A stretch of 12,294 nt of DNA from CAYWTX01 sp964461295 (GTDB lineage: Bacteria; Planctomycetota; Phycisphaerae; SM23-33), in assembly GCA_964461295.1 (NCBI GenBank), contig CAYWTX010000708.1:1-12294 (forward strand). Direction: 5' to 3'. A program made the position numbers and the translations under genes. Under the pieces are notes generated by a model, which was not told the DNA's origin, did not search any database, and was given only the letters and a program-made list of their open reading frames with translations. Shown in pieces: positions 1 through 7,521 of the stretch. Positions within the stretch are counted from its first letter, which is position 1, and every line of letters begins with the position of its first letter.

Positions 1-295
1 GGACCCTAAGCCCCCGGTAAGCAAGCAAATAGACACAGAGCCGCGAATGGGCGAAAGAAGATGGTCAACGCGGGCACACCCGCAAGCATCAGTTCTTCCA
101 CAAACTCTGAGTCCTTCGTTCTGGCGTGAGCGGGCAAGGCAAGCCAATATCTCCTGTTTGGGCAGGACACTGACGGCCGAGGCCGTGCCCACGCTCCGCG
201 GCGAGCGGTAGCGGCGAGTGGTAGGAAGTATGGAGACGCGGCGCCAGAAGTCCGCTGTCGCCTCTATGGGTGCAGTCACGCAATGAGAGGTCAAC
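1..295. other. Leading non-coding stretch, no gene recognised
   Basis: No reading frame here looks like a recognisable protein. An open frame on the - strand (about 89-418) crosses into the next gene and reads as low-complexity Arg/Pro/Gly-rich shadow sequence. Visible structure: a short hairpin at 70-83 (GCGGG, four-base loop, CCCGC), a compact dyad at 173-186 (ACGGCC-GA-GGCCGT) and a 13-base tandem duplication at 198-223. No T-run follows either dyad. The stretch probably holds the promoter and leader of the gene at 296, but I cannot place convincing -35 and -10 boxes. Confidence 0.5.
198..223. repeat. Tandem 13-bp direct repeat upstream of the pRiA4b-like gene
   Basis: Two adjacent 13-base copies, GCGGCGAGCGGTA at 198-210 and GCGGCGAGTGGTA at 211-223, differ at one base. 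They end 72 bases before the ATG at 296. A head-to-tail pair ahead of a gene could be a binding site for a regulator, or a replication-slippage duplication. The sequence alone does not distinguish these. Confidence 0.6.
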
Positions 296-1534
296 ATGGA
301 ACAGAAGCGGGCATCCAGTGCCAGTGAGCTTTGTCGGCTGACGGCCAGCGCCGAATCCATCCTGCGGGAGCAGGCGATCGACCCGGACGGGCCTGGAAGC
401 ATCCTGCGCGATGTTCACGCCCTGCTGGACTTCGTCGGACCGTTGGGCATTCCCACAAACGGCCGGCGCTGCCTGCTGCCGCGGGCGAGCGTGGGCGAAC
501 TCAACGCGCGGATGAGTCGGCCGCTGGGGGTGCGCCTCAAGCGGCCCCAGCAGCGATCCTACCCGAACGTCGATGGCTTGTACCTCCTGGGTCGCTCCAG
601 CGGGTTGATTCAGGTGCGCGAGACCGGCGCCAAGAGCAGCCTGATCGTGGATGAAGAAGTACGCCGGTCATGGGACGGCCTGAACGCGACGGAGCAGTAC
701 TTCACACTCCTGGAGGCATGGTTGGTGCATGCGCGGTCTGGCATGCTGGGCATGGGCCGCGGCGACAGAGACATCGCCATTTTCGGTTGCGTGACTCTGT
801 GGCGAAGCATTGGGAGCAGCGGCCTGGTGCTTGACCGCAACTGGAGGTACATGCCTGGAATCGGGAGCGAATTCCTTCACCTGGCGTTGATGGACATGTT
901 CGGCCTGCTCGCCGTGGAGGATGGCCCGAGCAAAGAGGGAGAAGGCTGGCGGCCAAGCGCGGTCCGCAAGACGGCATGGGGCGATGCGGTATTCGCGCTC
1001 CTGCAGGTCCCGAAAGTGATGGTCGGAATCTCGGCCGAGGCAAACCCCGGACAGGTGGTCTTCGGGCGGTTGCAGCGGGTGTTCCGGCCGTTCATTCCCA
1101 CCTGGCGGAGAAACCTGTCGTTGCCCGCGCCGGTCTTTCGCGAGGGCGTGTTTGTCTTTCGCGTTTCCCTCGGCACGGTTTGGCGGCTGATCGCGATACC
1201 CGCCGGCATGACCCTTGAAGACCTGGCTGCGGCGATCCTGAAGGCCTTTCGATTCGACATGGACCATCTATACCAGTTCACCTACACTGACCGTTTCGGG
1301 GCCAGCGTGGGAGCCATGCATCCCTACTGCGAGGAGCAGCCATCGGCGGAGGACGTGTGCGTGGGCGATCTGCCTCTGGCCGTGGGCGGGACGATGGAGT
1401 TTCTCTACGACTTCGGCGACGATTGGCGTTTTCAGGTAAAGCTCGCCCGCACGGAGCCGGCACGGGCGGGCTTCAAGCGGCCGGCGGTCCTCGAATCGCA
1501 AGGGGAGGCCCCGTCGCAGTACGATAGTCCGTGA
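296..1534 (+). CDS. pRiA4b ORF-3-like domain protein
   Basis: Protein of 412 residues. The C-terminal part (about 283-412) matches the plasmid pRiA4b ORF-3 / IS1096 TnpR-like domain. It has the 'VWRLIAIPAGMTLEDLAAAI' segment (295-314), a conserved HLYQFTY stretch (324-330), the hallmark YDFGDDW motif (371-377), and a final 'GEAPSQYDSP' tail (403-412) that I take as a natural end. The first 280 residues are mostly helical with no domain I recognise. The domain's biochemical role is unknown; it is found on plasmids, in mobile elements and widely in chromosomes. No catalytic motif is visible. The ATG at 296 is supported by GAGAGG at 285-290, five bases upstream. recO follows 31 bases downstream on the same strand, so the two may be co-transcribed. 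No transposase or terminal repeat accompanies it, so I do not call a mobile element. Confidence 0.85.
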   Translation: MEQKRASSASELCRLTASAESILREQAIDPDGPGSILRDVHALLDFVGPLGIPTNGRRCLLPRASVGELNARMSRPLGVRLKRPQQRSYPNVDGLYLLGRSSGLIQVRETGAKSSLIVDEEVRRSWDGLNATEQYFTLLEAWLVHARSGMLGMGRGDRDIAIFGCVTLWRSIGSSGLVLDRNWRYMPGIGSEFLHLALMDMFGLLAVEDGPSKEGEGWRPSAVRKTAWGDAVFALLQVPKVMVGISAEANPGQVVFGRLQRVFRPFIPTWRRNLSLPAPVFREGVFVFRVSLGTVWRLIAIPAGMTLEDLAAAILKAFRFDMDHLYQFTYTDRFGASVGAMHPYCEEQPSAEDVCVGDLPLAVGGTMEFLYDFGDDWRFQVKLARTEPARAGFKRPAVLESQGEAPSQYDSP

Positions 1535-1565
1535 AAGCACGGGTCAGCATAGCGATGAGCAACGG

Positions 1566-2315
1566 ATGAAGCAGCGGGACGCGGCGATTTGCGTGCGGAA
1601 GGCCGACTACAGCGAGACCTCGCAGGTGGTGGCGTTTCTGACGCGCGCGGGCGGGCTGGTGCGGCTGATCGCCAAGGGGGCCAAGCGCACGAAGGGCCCG
1701 TCGCTGGGGGCGATCGATCTCCTGAGCGAGGGCGACCTGGTGTACATCGCCGGCCGCGACGGGCTGGGCACGCTGGCGGAGTTCAGCGAGAGCGTCTCGC
1801 GGGCGAAGCTCCGGACCGACGCCGGCCGCCTCAATGCGGCCCTGTACATGGTGGAACTGGCCGGCGAGATGCTCGCCGAGGCCGACCCGCACCCGGAGGT
1901 CTTCGACCTCCTGCACAACGGCCTGCTCCGCCTGGCCGAACCGGACGCCCCCGCCCCGGCCGTGATGGCCTGGTTCCAGTGGCGCCTGCTGCGGCACGTG
2001 GGGCTGTTGGGCGACCTGCGCGATTGCGTGGGCTGCGGTGAGCCGGCCGTCGCCGCCGCCGAGGCGGCCGGCGGCAGCGTGCATTTCTCGTCCTCCCAGG
2101 GCGGGCTGCTGTGCCCGGCGTGCGAGTCGGCCGCGCGGGACAGGTATTGCATGGACTCGTCGGCCGTGGCGGGCCTGGCGATTCTGGCGGCCGCCGCGGC
2201 GGGCAAGAGCGTGCGGATGGGCGATCGCGAGGCCGGCGCGGCCAATCGCCTGCTGGCGTACCACGCCCAACAGCAACTGGGCAAGAAACTACGTATGGCG
2301 AAGTATGTGACGTAG
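1566..2315 (+). CDS. recO: DNA repair protein RecO
   Basis: RecO loads RecA onto single-stranded DNA coated by SSB in the RecFOR pathway of recombinational repair, in the cytoplasm. The 249-residue length is normal for the family. Residues 1-75 form the N-terminal OB-fold: 'AICVRKADYSETSQVVAFLT', then G-G-L-V-R-L-I-A-K-G-A-K-R, the usual basic RecO signature. The helical C-terminal half carries a four-cysteine zinc site, C154-x-x-C157 and C183-x-x-C186, typical of many RecO proteins. The start at 1566 aligns with the family N-terminus, though the Shine-Dalgarno is weak. The preceding gene ends 31 bases upstream, so translation may depend partly on read-through transcription from it. It ends facing the - strand YbbR gene across 51 bases. 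Confidence 0.93.
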   Translation: MKQRDAAICVRKADYSETSQVVAFLTRAGGLVRLIAKGAKRTKGPSLGAIDLLSEGDLVYIAGRDGLGTLAEFSESVSRAKLRTDAGRLNAALYMVELAGEMLAEADPHPEVFDLLHNGLLRLAEPDAPAPAVMAWFQWRLLRHVGLLGDLRDCVGCGEPAVAAAEAAGGSVHFSSSQGGLLCPACESAARDRYCMDSSAVAGLAILAAAAAGKSVRMGDREAGAANRLLAYHAQQQLGKKLRMAKYVT

Positions 2316-2366
2316 GAGGACCGGGGACCGGATAGCGCGAACCGGCGACCGCGACCGGGAATCGAA
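2316..2366. repeat. Short convergent spacer with repeated ACCGG words
   Basis: The 51 bases between the stops of recO and the YbbR gene contain four ACCGG words (starting at 2320, 2327, 2341 and 2354) plus a GACCGCG word between the last two, giving a ragged tandem pattern. This resembles degraded short repeats common in spacers of high-GC planctomycete-like genomes, a resemblance drawn from memory. No clean hairpin with a T-run is seen, so a bidirectional terminator is possible but not shown. Confidence 0.4.
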
Positions 2367-3419
2367 TCACCCCCCCGCCGCCTCGAGTTTGAACGTCACC
2401 GTCGCGGCCGGGCCGACCACCTTGAGGCGCTGCGTCGGCAGGCGGAACTGCACCTCGCGGGTCAGCCAGCTCACCGGCTGCTTGTCCTCGTCGCCGAGAA
2501 CCAGCATTGCCCCGATCTTCGTTTCGCCGGTCTTGAGTTGGTCGAGGTCTTTCCGCGGCCCGGCCACCTGGACCGAGATCAGCCACTCGGTGGGGTTCTG
2601 GCGCTTCAGCGTGAACTTCTTCCAGGTGCCGTCTTCCAGCCAACCGGCCGGGCTGAGCACCTCGACGGGCACGGAGGCCTTTTCGGTCTCGGTGATCTGG
2701 CCGACCTTCACCTTCACCTTCACGGTCGGCTGGTCCAGTTCGACGGCCAGTTCGCCCAGGCGGGGGACGACCTCGACCTCGAAGAGTTCGTCGTCCTTGA
2801 CCTCCTTGAGGTCCTTCCGCACGGTGCGGAGCACCGGGTTGGGCTGGCGTTTCAGCAGGTCCTCCCAGTCCGACTCGACCACCGAGAACCCCAGTTTCGT
2901 CGGGGAGATCTGCGGCGTCTCGGCCGGGATGCCGCCGGTGCACTCCAGCGTCACCGGCAGCTCGCGGCGCACCTTGCGCGCCAGCGACACGCGGAGGTTG
3001 CCCGGCACGGCCGACTGCACCGTCAGTCCCTCCTTGGCGATCAGTTCGTAGGTGTTGAGGATCCTCACGGCCGGGATGTCCACGTCGTCGGGCCCGACCT
3101 CGTAGCGGATGACGGTGCGTCCCACGCGGGCGTCGTTGGCGTCGCCCAGGCGCGTCCGCAGGCGCTCGATGCTGCTGCGGTGCCCCTGGACGCGGAAGGT
3201 CACGTTGATGCGGCTGTCGGACCGCAGCACGAAGTCGCTGCCCGTCGGCGCGGCCAGTTGGATCACCGCGCGGAACTCGCCCCGCCCGCTGTTCTCCACG
3301 TCCGCGAAGATCCACACAACGATCGTCACCAGCGACACGAACACCAGATTCCGCGCCCCGGCCAACCACCACTGCCGCGAGAACCGCGGCGGCTCGTCGC
3401 TGTAGTTCCTTGCGATCAT
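2367..3419 (-). CDS. YbbR-domain protein, CdaR-like partner of the diadenylate cyclase
   Basis: Protein of 350 residues. A short cytoplasmic N-terminus (1-21) precedes one transmembrane helix (about 22-39, NLVFVSLVTIVVWIFA). The rest is a beta-rich extracytoplasmic region with successive YbbR-like repeats rich in Val/Lys/Pro, for example around 100-150, 190-250 and 270-350. In Firmicutes, YbbR/CdaR binds CdaA in the membrane and modulates c-di-AMP synthesis. The same role is inferred here because the start codon lies one base after the cdaA stop, a classic coupled arrangement. The usual third partner, glmM, does not follow; the next gene is the oppositely oriented recO. Overall sequence similarity to characterised CdaR is low, so the call rests on topology, domain feel and synteny. 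I leave the symbol empty. Confidence 0.82.
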   Translation of the reverse strand: MIARNYSDEPPRFSRQWWLAGARNLVFVSLVTIVVWIFADVENSGRGEFRAVIQLAAPTGSDFVLRSDSRINVTFRVQGHRSSIERLRTRLGDANDARVGRTVIRYEVGPDDVDIPAVRILNTYELIAKEGLTVQSAVPGNLRVSLARKVRRELPVTLECTGGIPAETPQISPTKLGFSVVESDWEDLLKRQPNPVLRTVRKDLKEVKDDELFEVEVVPRLGELAVELDQPTVKVKVKVGQITETEKASVPVEVLSPAGWLEDGTWKKFTLKRQNPTEWLISVQVAGPRKDLDQLKTGETKIGAMLVLGDEDKQPVSWLTREVQFRLPTQRLKVVGPAATVTFKLEAAGG

Positions 3420-3420
3420 C

Positions 3421-4266
3421 TCACCGCTTCCCCCCCGCGCGGGCGGACAATTGCCCCCACTTCATCCGCTGCGGCGCCAGAAGTTGCAGGAGGATCGCCC
3501 GCAGGTTGTCGCCCTCCAGACCCACGGAGATCTGCCCGTCGTACGCCAGGCTGATCCGCCCCGTCTCCTCGCTCACCACCACCACCAGCGCGTCGGACTC
3601 CTGGGCCAGCCCCAGGGCCGCACGGTGCCGGCTGCCCAGCGAGGGGTCCACGTCGCCGCTCTCGGCCAGGGGGAACTGGCACCCAGCCGCGGCGATGCGC
3701 CCTTCGCGGATGATCAAGCCCATGTCGTGCAGGGCGCCGCCGGGGTAGAAGATCGTCCGCAGCAGGTTGCTGGTGACCGCGCCGTTGATCGGCGTGCCGG
3801 ACTCGATGAACCCGCCCAGCCCCACGGTACGTTCCACGGCCAGCAGGGCCCCGATGCGGTTGCGCGACAGGTACGTGGCGGCGTCGAGCAGGGCGTCCAC
3901 CAGGGCGGGCACGTCGCCGTGCAGGCCGCGGAAAAAGCGGGCCTGCCCGATCTGGATGAGGGCGCGGCGCAGTTCCGGCTGGAACGCCACGACCACCGCG
4001 ATGGTGGCGAACACCAGGAAGTTGCCGTACAGGAACTCGATCCGCTGCCAGTCGTCGTTCTTGGGCAGCACGCGGATGCCCAGGTAGATGAACGCCAGCA
4101 GCAGCGCCGCCCCCTTCAGCAGCCTCGCCCCGCGCGTCCCGCGCAGGAAGCGGAAGATCATCCACACCACCACGCCGATCAGCAGCAACTGCGCGCAGAC
4201 GATCAGCGGGTCGTACGTGCTCACCCGCCGAGCGTAGCCGCCAATCGCCTCGATCAGTCGTTCCAT
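3421..4266 (-). CDS. cdaA: Membrane diadenylate cyclase, CdaA type (DisA_N domain)
   Basis: Enzyme class that joins two ATP into cyclic di-AMP at the membrane. The 281-residue length fits the family. Three transmembrane helices lie at about 20-40, 48-66 and 80-95, followed by the DisA_N domain (about 98-265). Visible motifs: FQPELRRALIQIG (95-107), the GALHDMG loop (177-183), RHRAA (213-217) and VSEETG (231-236). The oddity is the catalytic DGA motif: known enzymes read LHDGA-V-I-I, here it is LHDMG-L-I-I. The metal-binding Asp (D181) and the RHR motif are kept, while the Gly-Ala pair is replaced by Met-Gly. Activity is therefore likely but not certain. It is transcribed with the YbbR gene, one base apart, and divergently from the HzsA-like gene. 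A GGAAG at -13 to -9 may be the ribosome site. Confidence 0.9.
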   Translation of the reverse strand: MERLIEAIGGYARRVSTYDPLIVCAQLLLIGVVVWMIFRFLRGTRGARLLKGAALLLAFIYLGIRVLPKNDDWQRIEFLYGNFLVFATIAVVVAFQPELRRALIQIGQARFFRGLHGDVPALVDALLDAATYLSRNRIGALLAVERTVGLGGFIESGTPINGAVTSNLLRTIFYPGGALHDMGLIIREGRIAAAGCQFPLAESGDVDPSLGSRHRAALGLAQESDALVVVVSEETGRISLAYDGQISVGLEGDNLRAILLQLLAPQRMKWGQLSARAGGKR

Positions 4267-4579
4267 GGACTAGCTTCCGGCAACCGGCTCCCAGATTCCC
4301 GTCACGGAGGAAAGGAACGCTCTCCGCCGCCGCTGGAAGCTGGAAGCTTCTTCGTGGCCCATTGTACATGTCATCGGCCGCCGCCACGTTACGGGTCCTG
4401 TCGAATCGGAAAGAATAATTGGGCGGGACGGAATGGGGATGGCCCGGCATGGCGGGGCATGCGGGGCGTGTGACGCCGACGAGGGCCGCGTGACGGCGCT
4501 TCCGTTCGGGGCGCACGGAGAGGCGAGCAAATGAGAACGCGCGGCGGCTGAGGGGGTTGGAAGGATCAAGGATCTGTCG
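4267..4579. other. Divergent spacer between cdaA and the HzsA-like gene
   Basis: This 313-base spacer must hold the promoters for both directions. It contains a GCTGGAA tandem duplication (4332-4345) running into the palindrome GAAGCTTC (4343-4350), and a GCATG-rich direct repeat around 4443-4470. An AT-rich island at 4411-4420 (AAGAATAATT) is the only obvious -10-like sequence. It has a weak TTACGG at 4389-4394 at a suitable distance for the + strand. I would not call a promoter from this alone. No small gene is apparent. Confidence 0.45.
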
Positions 4580-7243
4580 ATGGATTTCCGCGAAGCGATG
4601 CGCACCCATGTGGGTATGGAGAAGCGGATGCCGCGAAGCAGGCTGCTATTGATATCGATGTTCGTTGTCGTCGCCGGCGTCGCGCTGGCGGGCGGCCAGG
4701 AGCTTTCCTCGGGGCTGGAGCCGCTGCCGAGGAAGGCGGCGCCCAAGGGGGCGCCCAAGGCGACAACGCCGGTAGCGGCGCCGAAGGCGTCGGCGGCAGC
4801 GCCGGCCCGGGCGGCCCTGCCGGCGACGCGTCCGCTGACGCGGGAACAGGCCGACGCCCTCCTGGAGGCGAACTGGCTTGCGGAGGCCGGGGGCCGGCCG
4901 ACGGCGCAGCACGTGAACGAGGAGATCGAGGCCGCGCGCAGGCTGGCGGCCCGGCTTGGCGCGGGGGCGAAGAAGGTGGACTTGACGGCTGAGTTGGCCG
5001 AACTGGATCGCCTGGCGGTCGACGTCGCGAAGGCGGCGGTCGCTGCCGATGCGGACAAGTTGTACCTGGCGGTGCGGCGGGTGAAGCGGCGGATCCTGTT
5101 CGGCAACCCGGCCATCGACTTCCGGCGGGTGCTGCTGATCGACGGCGGGGCGCTCCGGGGGCATGAGTCAGGGCACCGCAACACGTATGGCGGCGACCTG
5201 GCCGTCCAAGGCCCCAGTCGCATTCTGGTCGTGGACGGACTTCGCCCGGATGCCAACGCCACGGACGTGATCCCCTCCGGCAGCGGCAGCGTCATGCGGA
5301 TGGACCTGTCGTTTGACGGCTCGATGCTGCTGTACAGCCTGCGCCCGGCGGAGGAGCGATCCTACCACCTGTTTGAGGTTCCGCTCAGCCCCGAGGGCAA
5401 GGCGGGCGGCGCGGCGCGGCAGTTGACCAACAGTCCCTACCACGACCTGGACCCGATCTACCTGGCCGACGGACGAATCGTCTTCAGCACCACTCGCGGG
5501 AACACGTACGTGCGGTGCCTGCCCAACTCGCCTTGCAGCGTGCTGGCCCGCTGCGACGCCGACGGCGGCAACATCCGCATCATTTCCAACAACAACGAGC
5601 CGGACTACACGCCCTGCCTGTTGCCCGACGGGCGCATCCTCTTCACGCGCTGGGAGTACACCGAACGCCCCTTGTGGCGGCTTCAGAAGCTGTGGACGAT
5701 GAACCCCGACGGCACCGGCCTGGCGCACTACTGGGGCAACCGCAGCTCCCATCCCGACCTGCTGTGGGAGGCGCGGCCGGTGCCCGGGACGCAGAAGGTG
5801 ATGTTCACCGGCGTGGGCCACCACAACGTGGGCGGCGGGCCGATCGGCATCGTGGACGTCAACGAGGGCCGGGACTTCCCCAACGGGCTGTACAAAGTCA
5901 CCGCCGAGGTCGCCTGGACGGAGGTGGGCGACCCCCGCGAAGGCAGTCGGATCTACTCGCCGACCTATCGACCCAACCATCAGTTCGGCAGCTTCGCCAG
6001 CCCGTATCCGCTCAGCAGCCATGATTTCCTGGTGTCGGCTCGCGCCGGCGGGGGACGTGGAGGCGGGGCGTATTGGCTGTACCTGATGGACGTGGACGGC
6101 AACCGCGAGTTGATCTACGCCGGGACGGGCGGCGGCGGCGTATGGTGCGCAATTCCCTTGCGCCCGCGCGCCAAGCCGCCGATCATCCACGACCGGGTGC
6201 AATGGCCGGCAGCGGGCGAGAAGGCCAGGGACGGCGTGTTCTACAGCATCAACCTCTGCGACGGCGTGGAAGGGCTGCCGCCGGGCAAGGCGAAGTTCGT
6301 GCGCGTGTTGCAGCAGGACCACAAGACCTACTCGATGGGGTTCAAGTCGCTCCGCCACTCCGGGCCGACCATCTCCGCCTTGCAGGAGGACGCCGTCAAG
6401 CGCATCCTGGGCACCGTTGCCATCCAGGGCGACGGATGGGTGTCGTTCAAGGCGCCGGCCGCGCGGGCGCTCTACTTCCAGCTCCTGGACGCCAACCAGC
6501 GTTGCCTGCAAATCATGCGGAGCTTTGTGGGCGTCATGCCCGGCGAGAGCCGCGGGTGCGTGGGCTGCCACGAAGGCCACAGCACGGCGCCGACTGCCGC
6601 GGGCGGCGCCGGGCCGCGATACCTGCCGGCGGACCTGACGCCGCCGCCCTGGGGGGCCGACGTGAGCATCTCCTACGAGCGGTTTGCCCAGCCGGTGCTG
6701 GACAAGTACTGCGGCCGCTGCCACCAGGCGGACGGCAAGGGCCGGGCCGTGCTCGACCTGACGCTGCGCGGCGGCCTGTCGGAGAGAGGCATCACCGACC
6801 CCAAGCTGCTGCCGTTCAAGGAACCCTACCTCACGCTGATCGGCAACACGTCCTGGGGGATGAAATCGGCGGCCGTCGATCCCAAGGGCCGCGGGTACGG
6901 CCTGGCCGGGGCGCTGCCGGTGGAGGCGGGGCGGTACGGCCAGGACGCCTACGGGCCGATCAAGCCGATGACGTCGCTGTCATACACGAGCCCGCTGATC
7001 CAACTGGCCACCAGCGGCAAGCACAACAAGGTGAAGATCGAGGGCGAGGACCTCCAGCGGCTCATCGCGTGGGTGGACTGCAACTGCGTGTACCGCGGCG
7101 ACGAGGAGGTGCGGCAGATTCCCGATCCTGATCCCTCGCAGTTCCCCAACTGGACGGTGCTGCCCAAGACCTGCACGGCGCCGCTTATCGACCGCCTCCA
7201 GGCGGTGACCGACCCGCCGCTGCCGAGGAACGCCAAACCATAG
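4580..7243 (+). CDS. Secreted two-haem beta-propeller protein, hydrazine synthase alpha-like
   Basis: Large exported protein, 887 residues from 4580. A signal peptide is clear (MPRSRLLLISMFVVVAGVALA, residues 17-37), followed by an Ala/Pro linker (about 50-85) and a helical segment (87-172). PD40/TolB-like propeller strands (about 238-520) include 'PDYTPCLLPDGRILFTRWEY' (341-360). An HZS-alpha middle-type domain (about 600-660) ends in MRSFVGVMPGE and the first haem site C660-VG-C663-H664. A second cytochrome c site is C711-GR-C714-H715. The family resembles the alpha subunit of anammox hydrazine synthase, but no beta or gamma subunit genes are near, so hydrazine chemistry is not implied; periplasmic redox or binding work is more likely. 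AAGGAT at 4568-4573 supports 4580; an alternative start at 4628 has GGAGAAG just upstream and gives a cleaner signal peptide. Confidence 0.85.
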   Translation: MDFREAMRTHVGMEKRMPRSRLLLISMFVVVAGVALAGGQELSSGLEPLPRKAAPKGAPKATTPVAAPKASAAAPARAALPATRPLTREQADALLEANWLAEAGGRPTAQHVNEEIEAARRLAARLGAGAKKVDLTAELAELDRLAVDVAKAAVAADADKLYLAVRRVKRRILFGNPAIDFRRVLLIDGGALRGHESGHRNTYGGDLAVQGPSRILVVDGLRPDANATDVIPSGSGSVMRMDLSFDGSMLLYSLRPAEERSYHLFEVPLSPEGKAGGAARQLTNSPYHDLDPIYLADGRIVFSTTRGNTYVRCLPNSPCSVLARCDADGGNIRIISNNNEPDYTPCLLPDGRILFTRWEYTERPLWRLQKLWTMNPDGTGLAHYWGNRSSHPDLLWEARPVPGTQKVMFTGVGHHNVGGGPIGIVDVNEGRDFPNGLYKVTAEVAWTEVGDPREGSRIYSPTYRPNHQFGSFASPYPLSSHDFLVSARAGGGRGGGAYWLYLMDVDGNRELIYAGTGGGGVWCAIPLRPRAKPPIIHDRVQWPAAGEKARDGVFYSINLCDGVEGLPPGKAKFVRVLQQDHKTYSMGFKSLRHSGPTISALQEDAVKRILGTVAIQGDGWVSFKAPAARALYFQLLDANQRCLQIMRSFVGVMPGESRGCVGCHEGHSTAPTAAGGAGPRYLPADLTPPPWGADVSISYERFAQPVLDKYCGRCHQADGKGRAVLDLTLRGGLSERGITDPKLLPFKEPYLTLIGNTSWGMKSAAVDPKGRGYGLAGALPVEAGRYGQDAYGPIKPMTSLSYTSPLIQLATSGKHNKVKIEGEDLQRLIAWVDCNCVYRGDEEVRQIPDPDPSQFPNWTVLPKTCTAPLIDRLQAVTDPPLPRNAKP

Positions 7244-7249
7244 TGGCCA

Positions 7250-7288
7250 GCCATGCCGATGGCGCCCGGACAGACTCGCTGTTCTGTC
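7250..7288 (+). terminator. Candidate terminator hairpins after the HzsA-like gene
   Basis: Two short perfect stems follow the stop codon at 7241-7243: GCCAT-GCCG-ATGGC (7250-7263) and GACAGA-loop of 8-TCTGTC (7269-7288). The position is right for ending the long transcript. There is no T-run after either stem, so classical intrinsic termination is not demonstrated. A Rho-type or structure-only 3' end is possible. Confidence 0.35.
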
Positions 7289-7324
7289 AGCCGACGGAGA
7301 TCGTCGATGTGCCCAGGAGGTCGC

Positions 7325-7335
7325 GGGGGGGGGGG
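7325..7335. repeat. Run of 11 consecutive G
   Basis: An uninterrupted poly-G tract lies in the convergent spacer, 82 bases past the HzsA-like stop. Tracts this long are prone to slippage during replication and to miscounting in sequencing. It lies outside any gene I accept, so a phase-variation role is not supported by its position. Confidence 0.85.
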
Positions 7336-7521
7336 TACCTCGCCGCCGGTTGCCTCGACGAACCTGGCGGCGTCGCCGATTCGGCGCTGGTCGCGGGCCG
7401 CCGCATCGAGCACCGGGCTGTGCGGGCCTATGGCGGCTGGCCCTTCCCCCGCGGACCCTCAGGTGTCCCGTCCGACGACCGCGGCGGCGCGGAAGGCCGT
7501 CTCCTGCGATGGTGGGCTTCG

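Larger units (their letters stand above)
7244..7521. other. Spacer between two convergent genes, no clear gene
   Basis: The 278 bases between the HzsA-like stop and the stop of the - strand hypothetical gene contain two adjacent hairpins just after the + strand stop and an 11-base G run (both listed separately). Frames on both strands are open for part of the way, as expected at this GC content. None has a start with a ribosome site and a protein-like sequence. A decayed gene fragment cannot be excluded. Confidence 0.45.

Noticed and set aside
89..418. Open frame of 109 codons on the - strand at the left end
   Set aside because: It overlaps the well-supported gene at 296 on the opposite strand, has no ribosome site I can see and reads as a Pro/Arg/Gly-rich shadow.
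296..1534. Insertion sequence or plasmid segment, suggested by the pRiA4b/IS1096 domain name
   Set aside because: No transposase, terminal inverted repeats or target duplication are seen around the gene; the domain is also common in chromosomes.
1831..3372. Very long - strand open frame across recO and the YbbR gene
   Set aside because: It reads as Arg/Gly/Pro-rich low-complexity sequence and covers two recognisable genes in other frames; an artefact of high GC.
3416..4609. Long - strand frame overlapping cdaA
   Set aside because: The cdaA frame has clear membrane helices and catalytic motifs; this one is a compositional shadow.
5168..6724. Long antisense frame inside the HzsA-like gene
   Set aside because: The sense strand encodes a signal peptide, propeller strands and two haem sites; the antisense frame shows no motif.
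4580..7243. Evidence for anammox hydrazine metabolism
   Set aside because: Only an alpha-like protein is present; the other synthase subunits and hydrazine dehydrogenase are absent from the window, and alpha-like proteins occur widely outside anammox bacteria.
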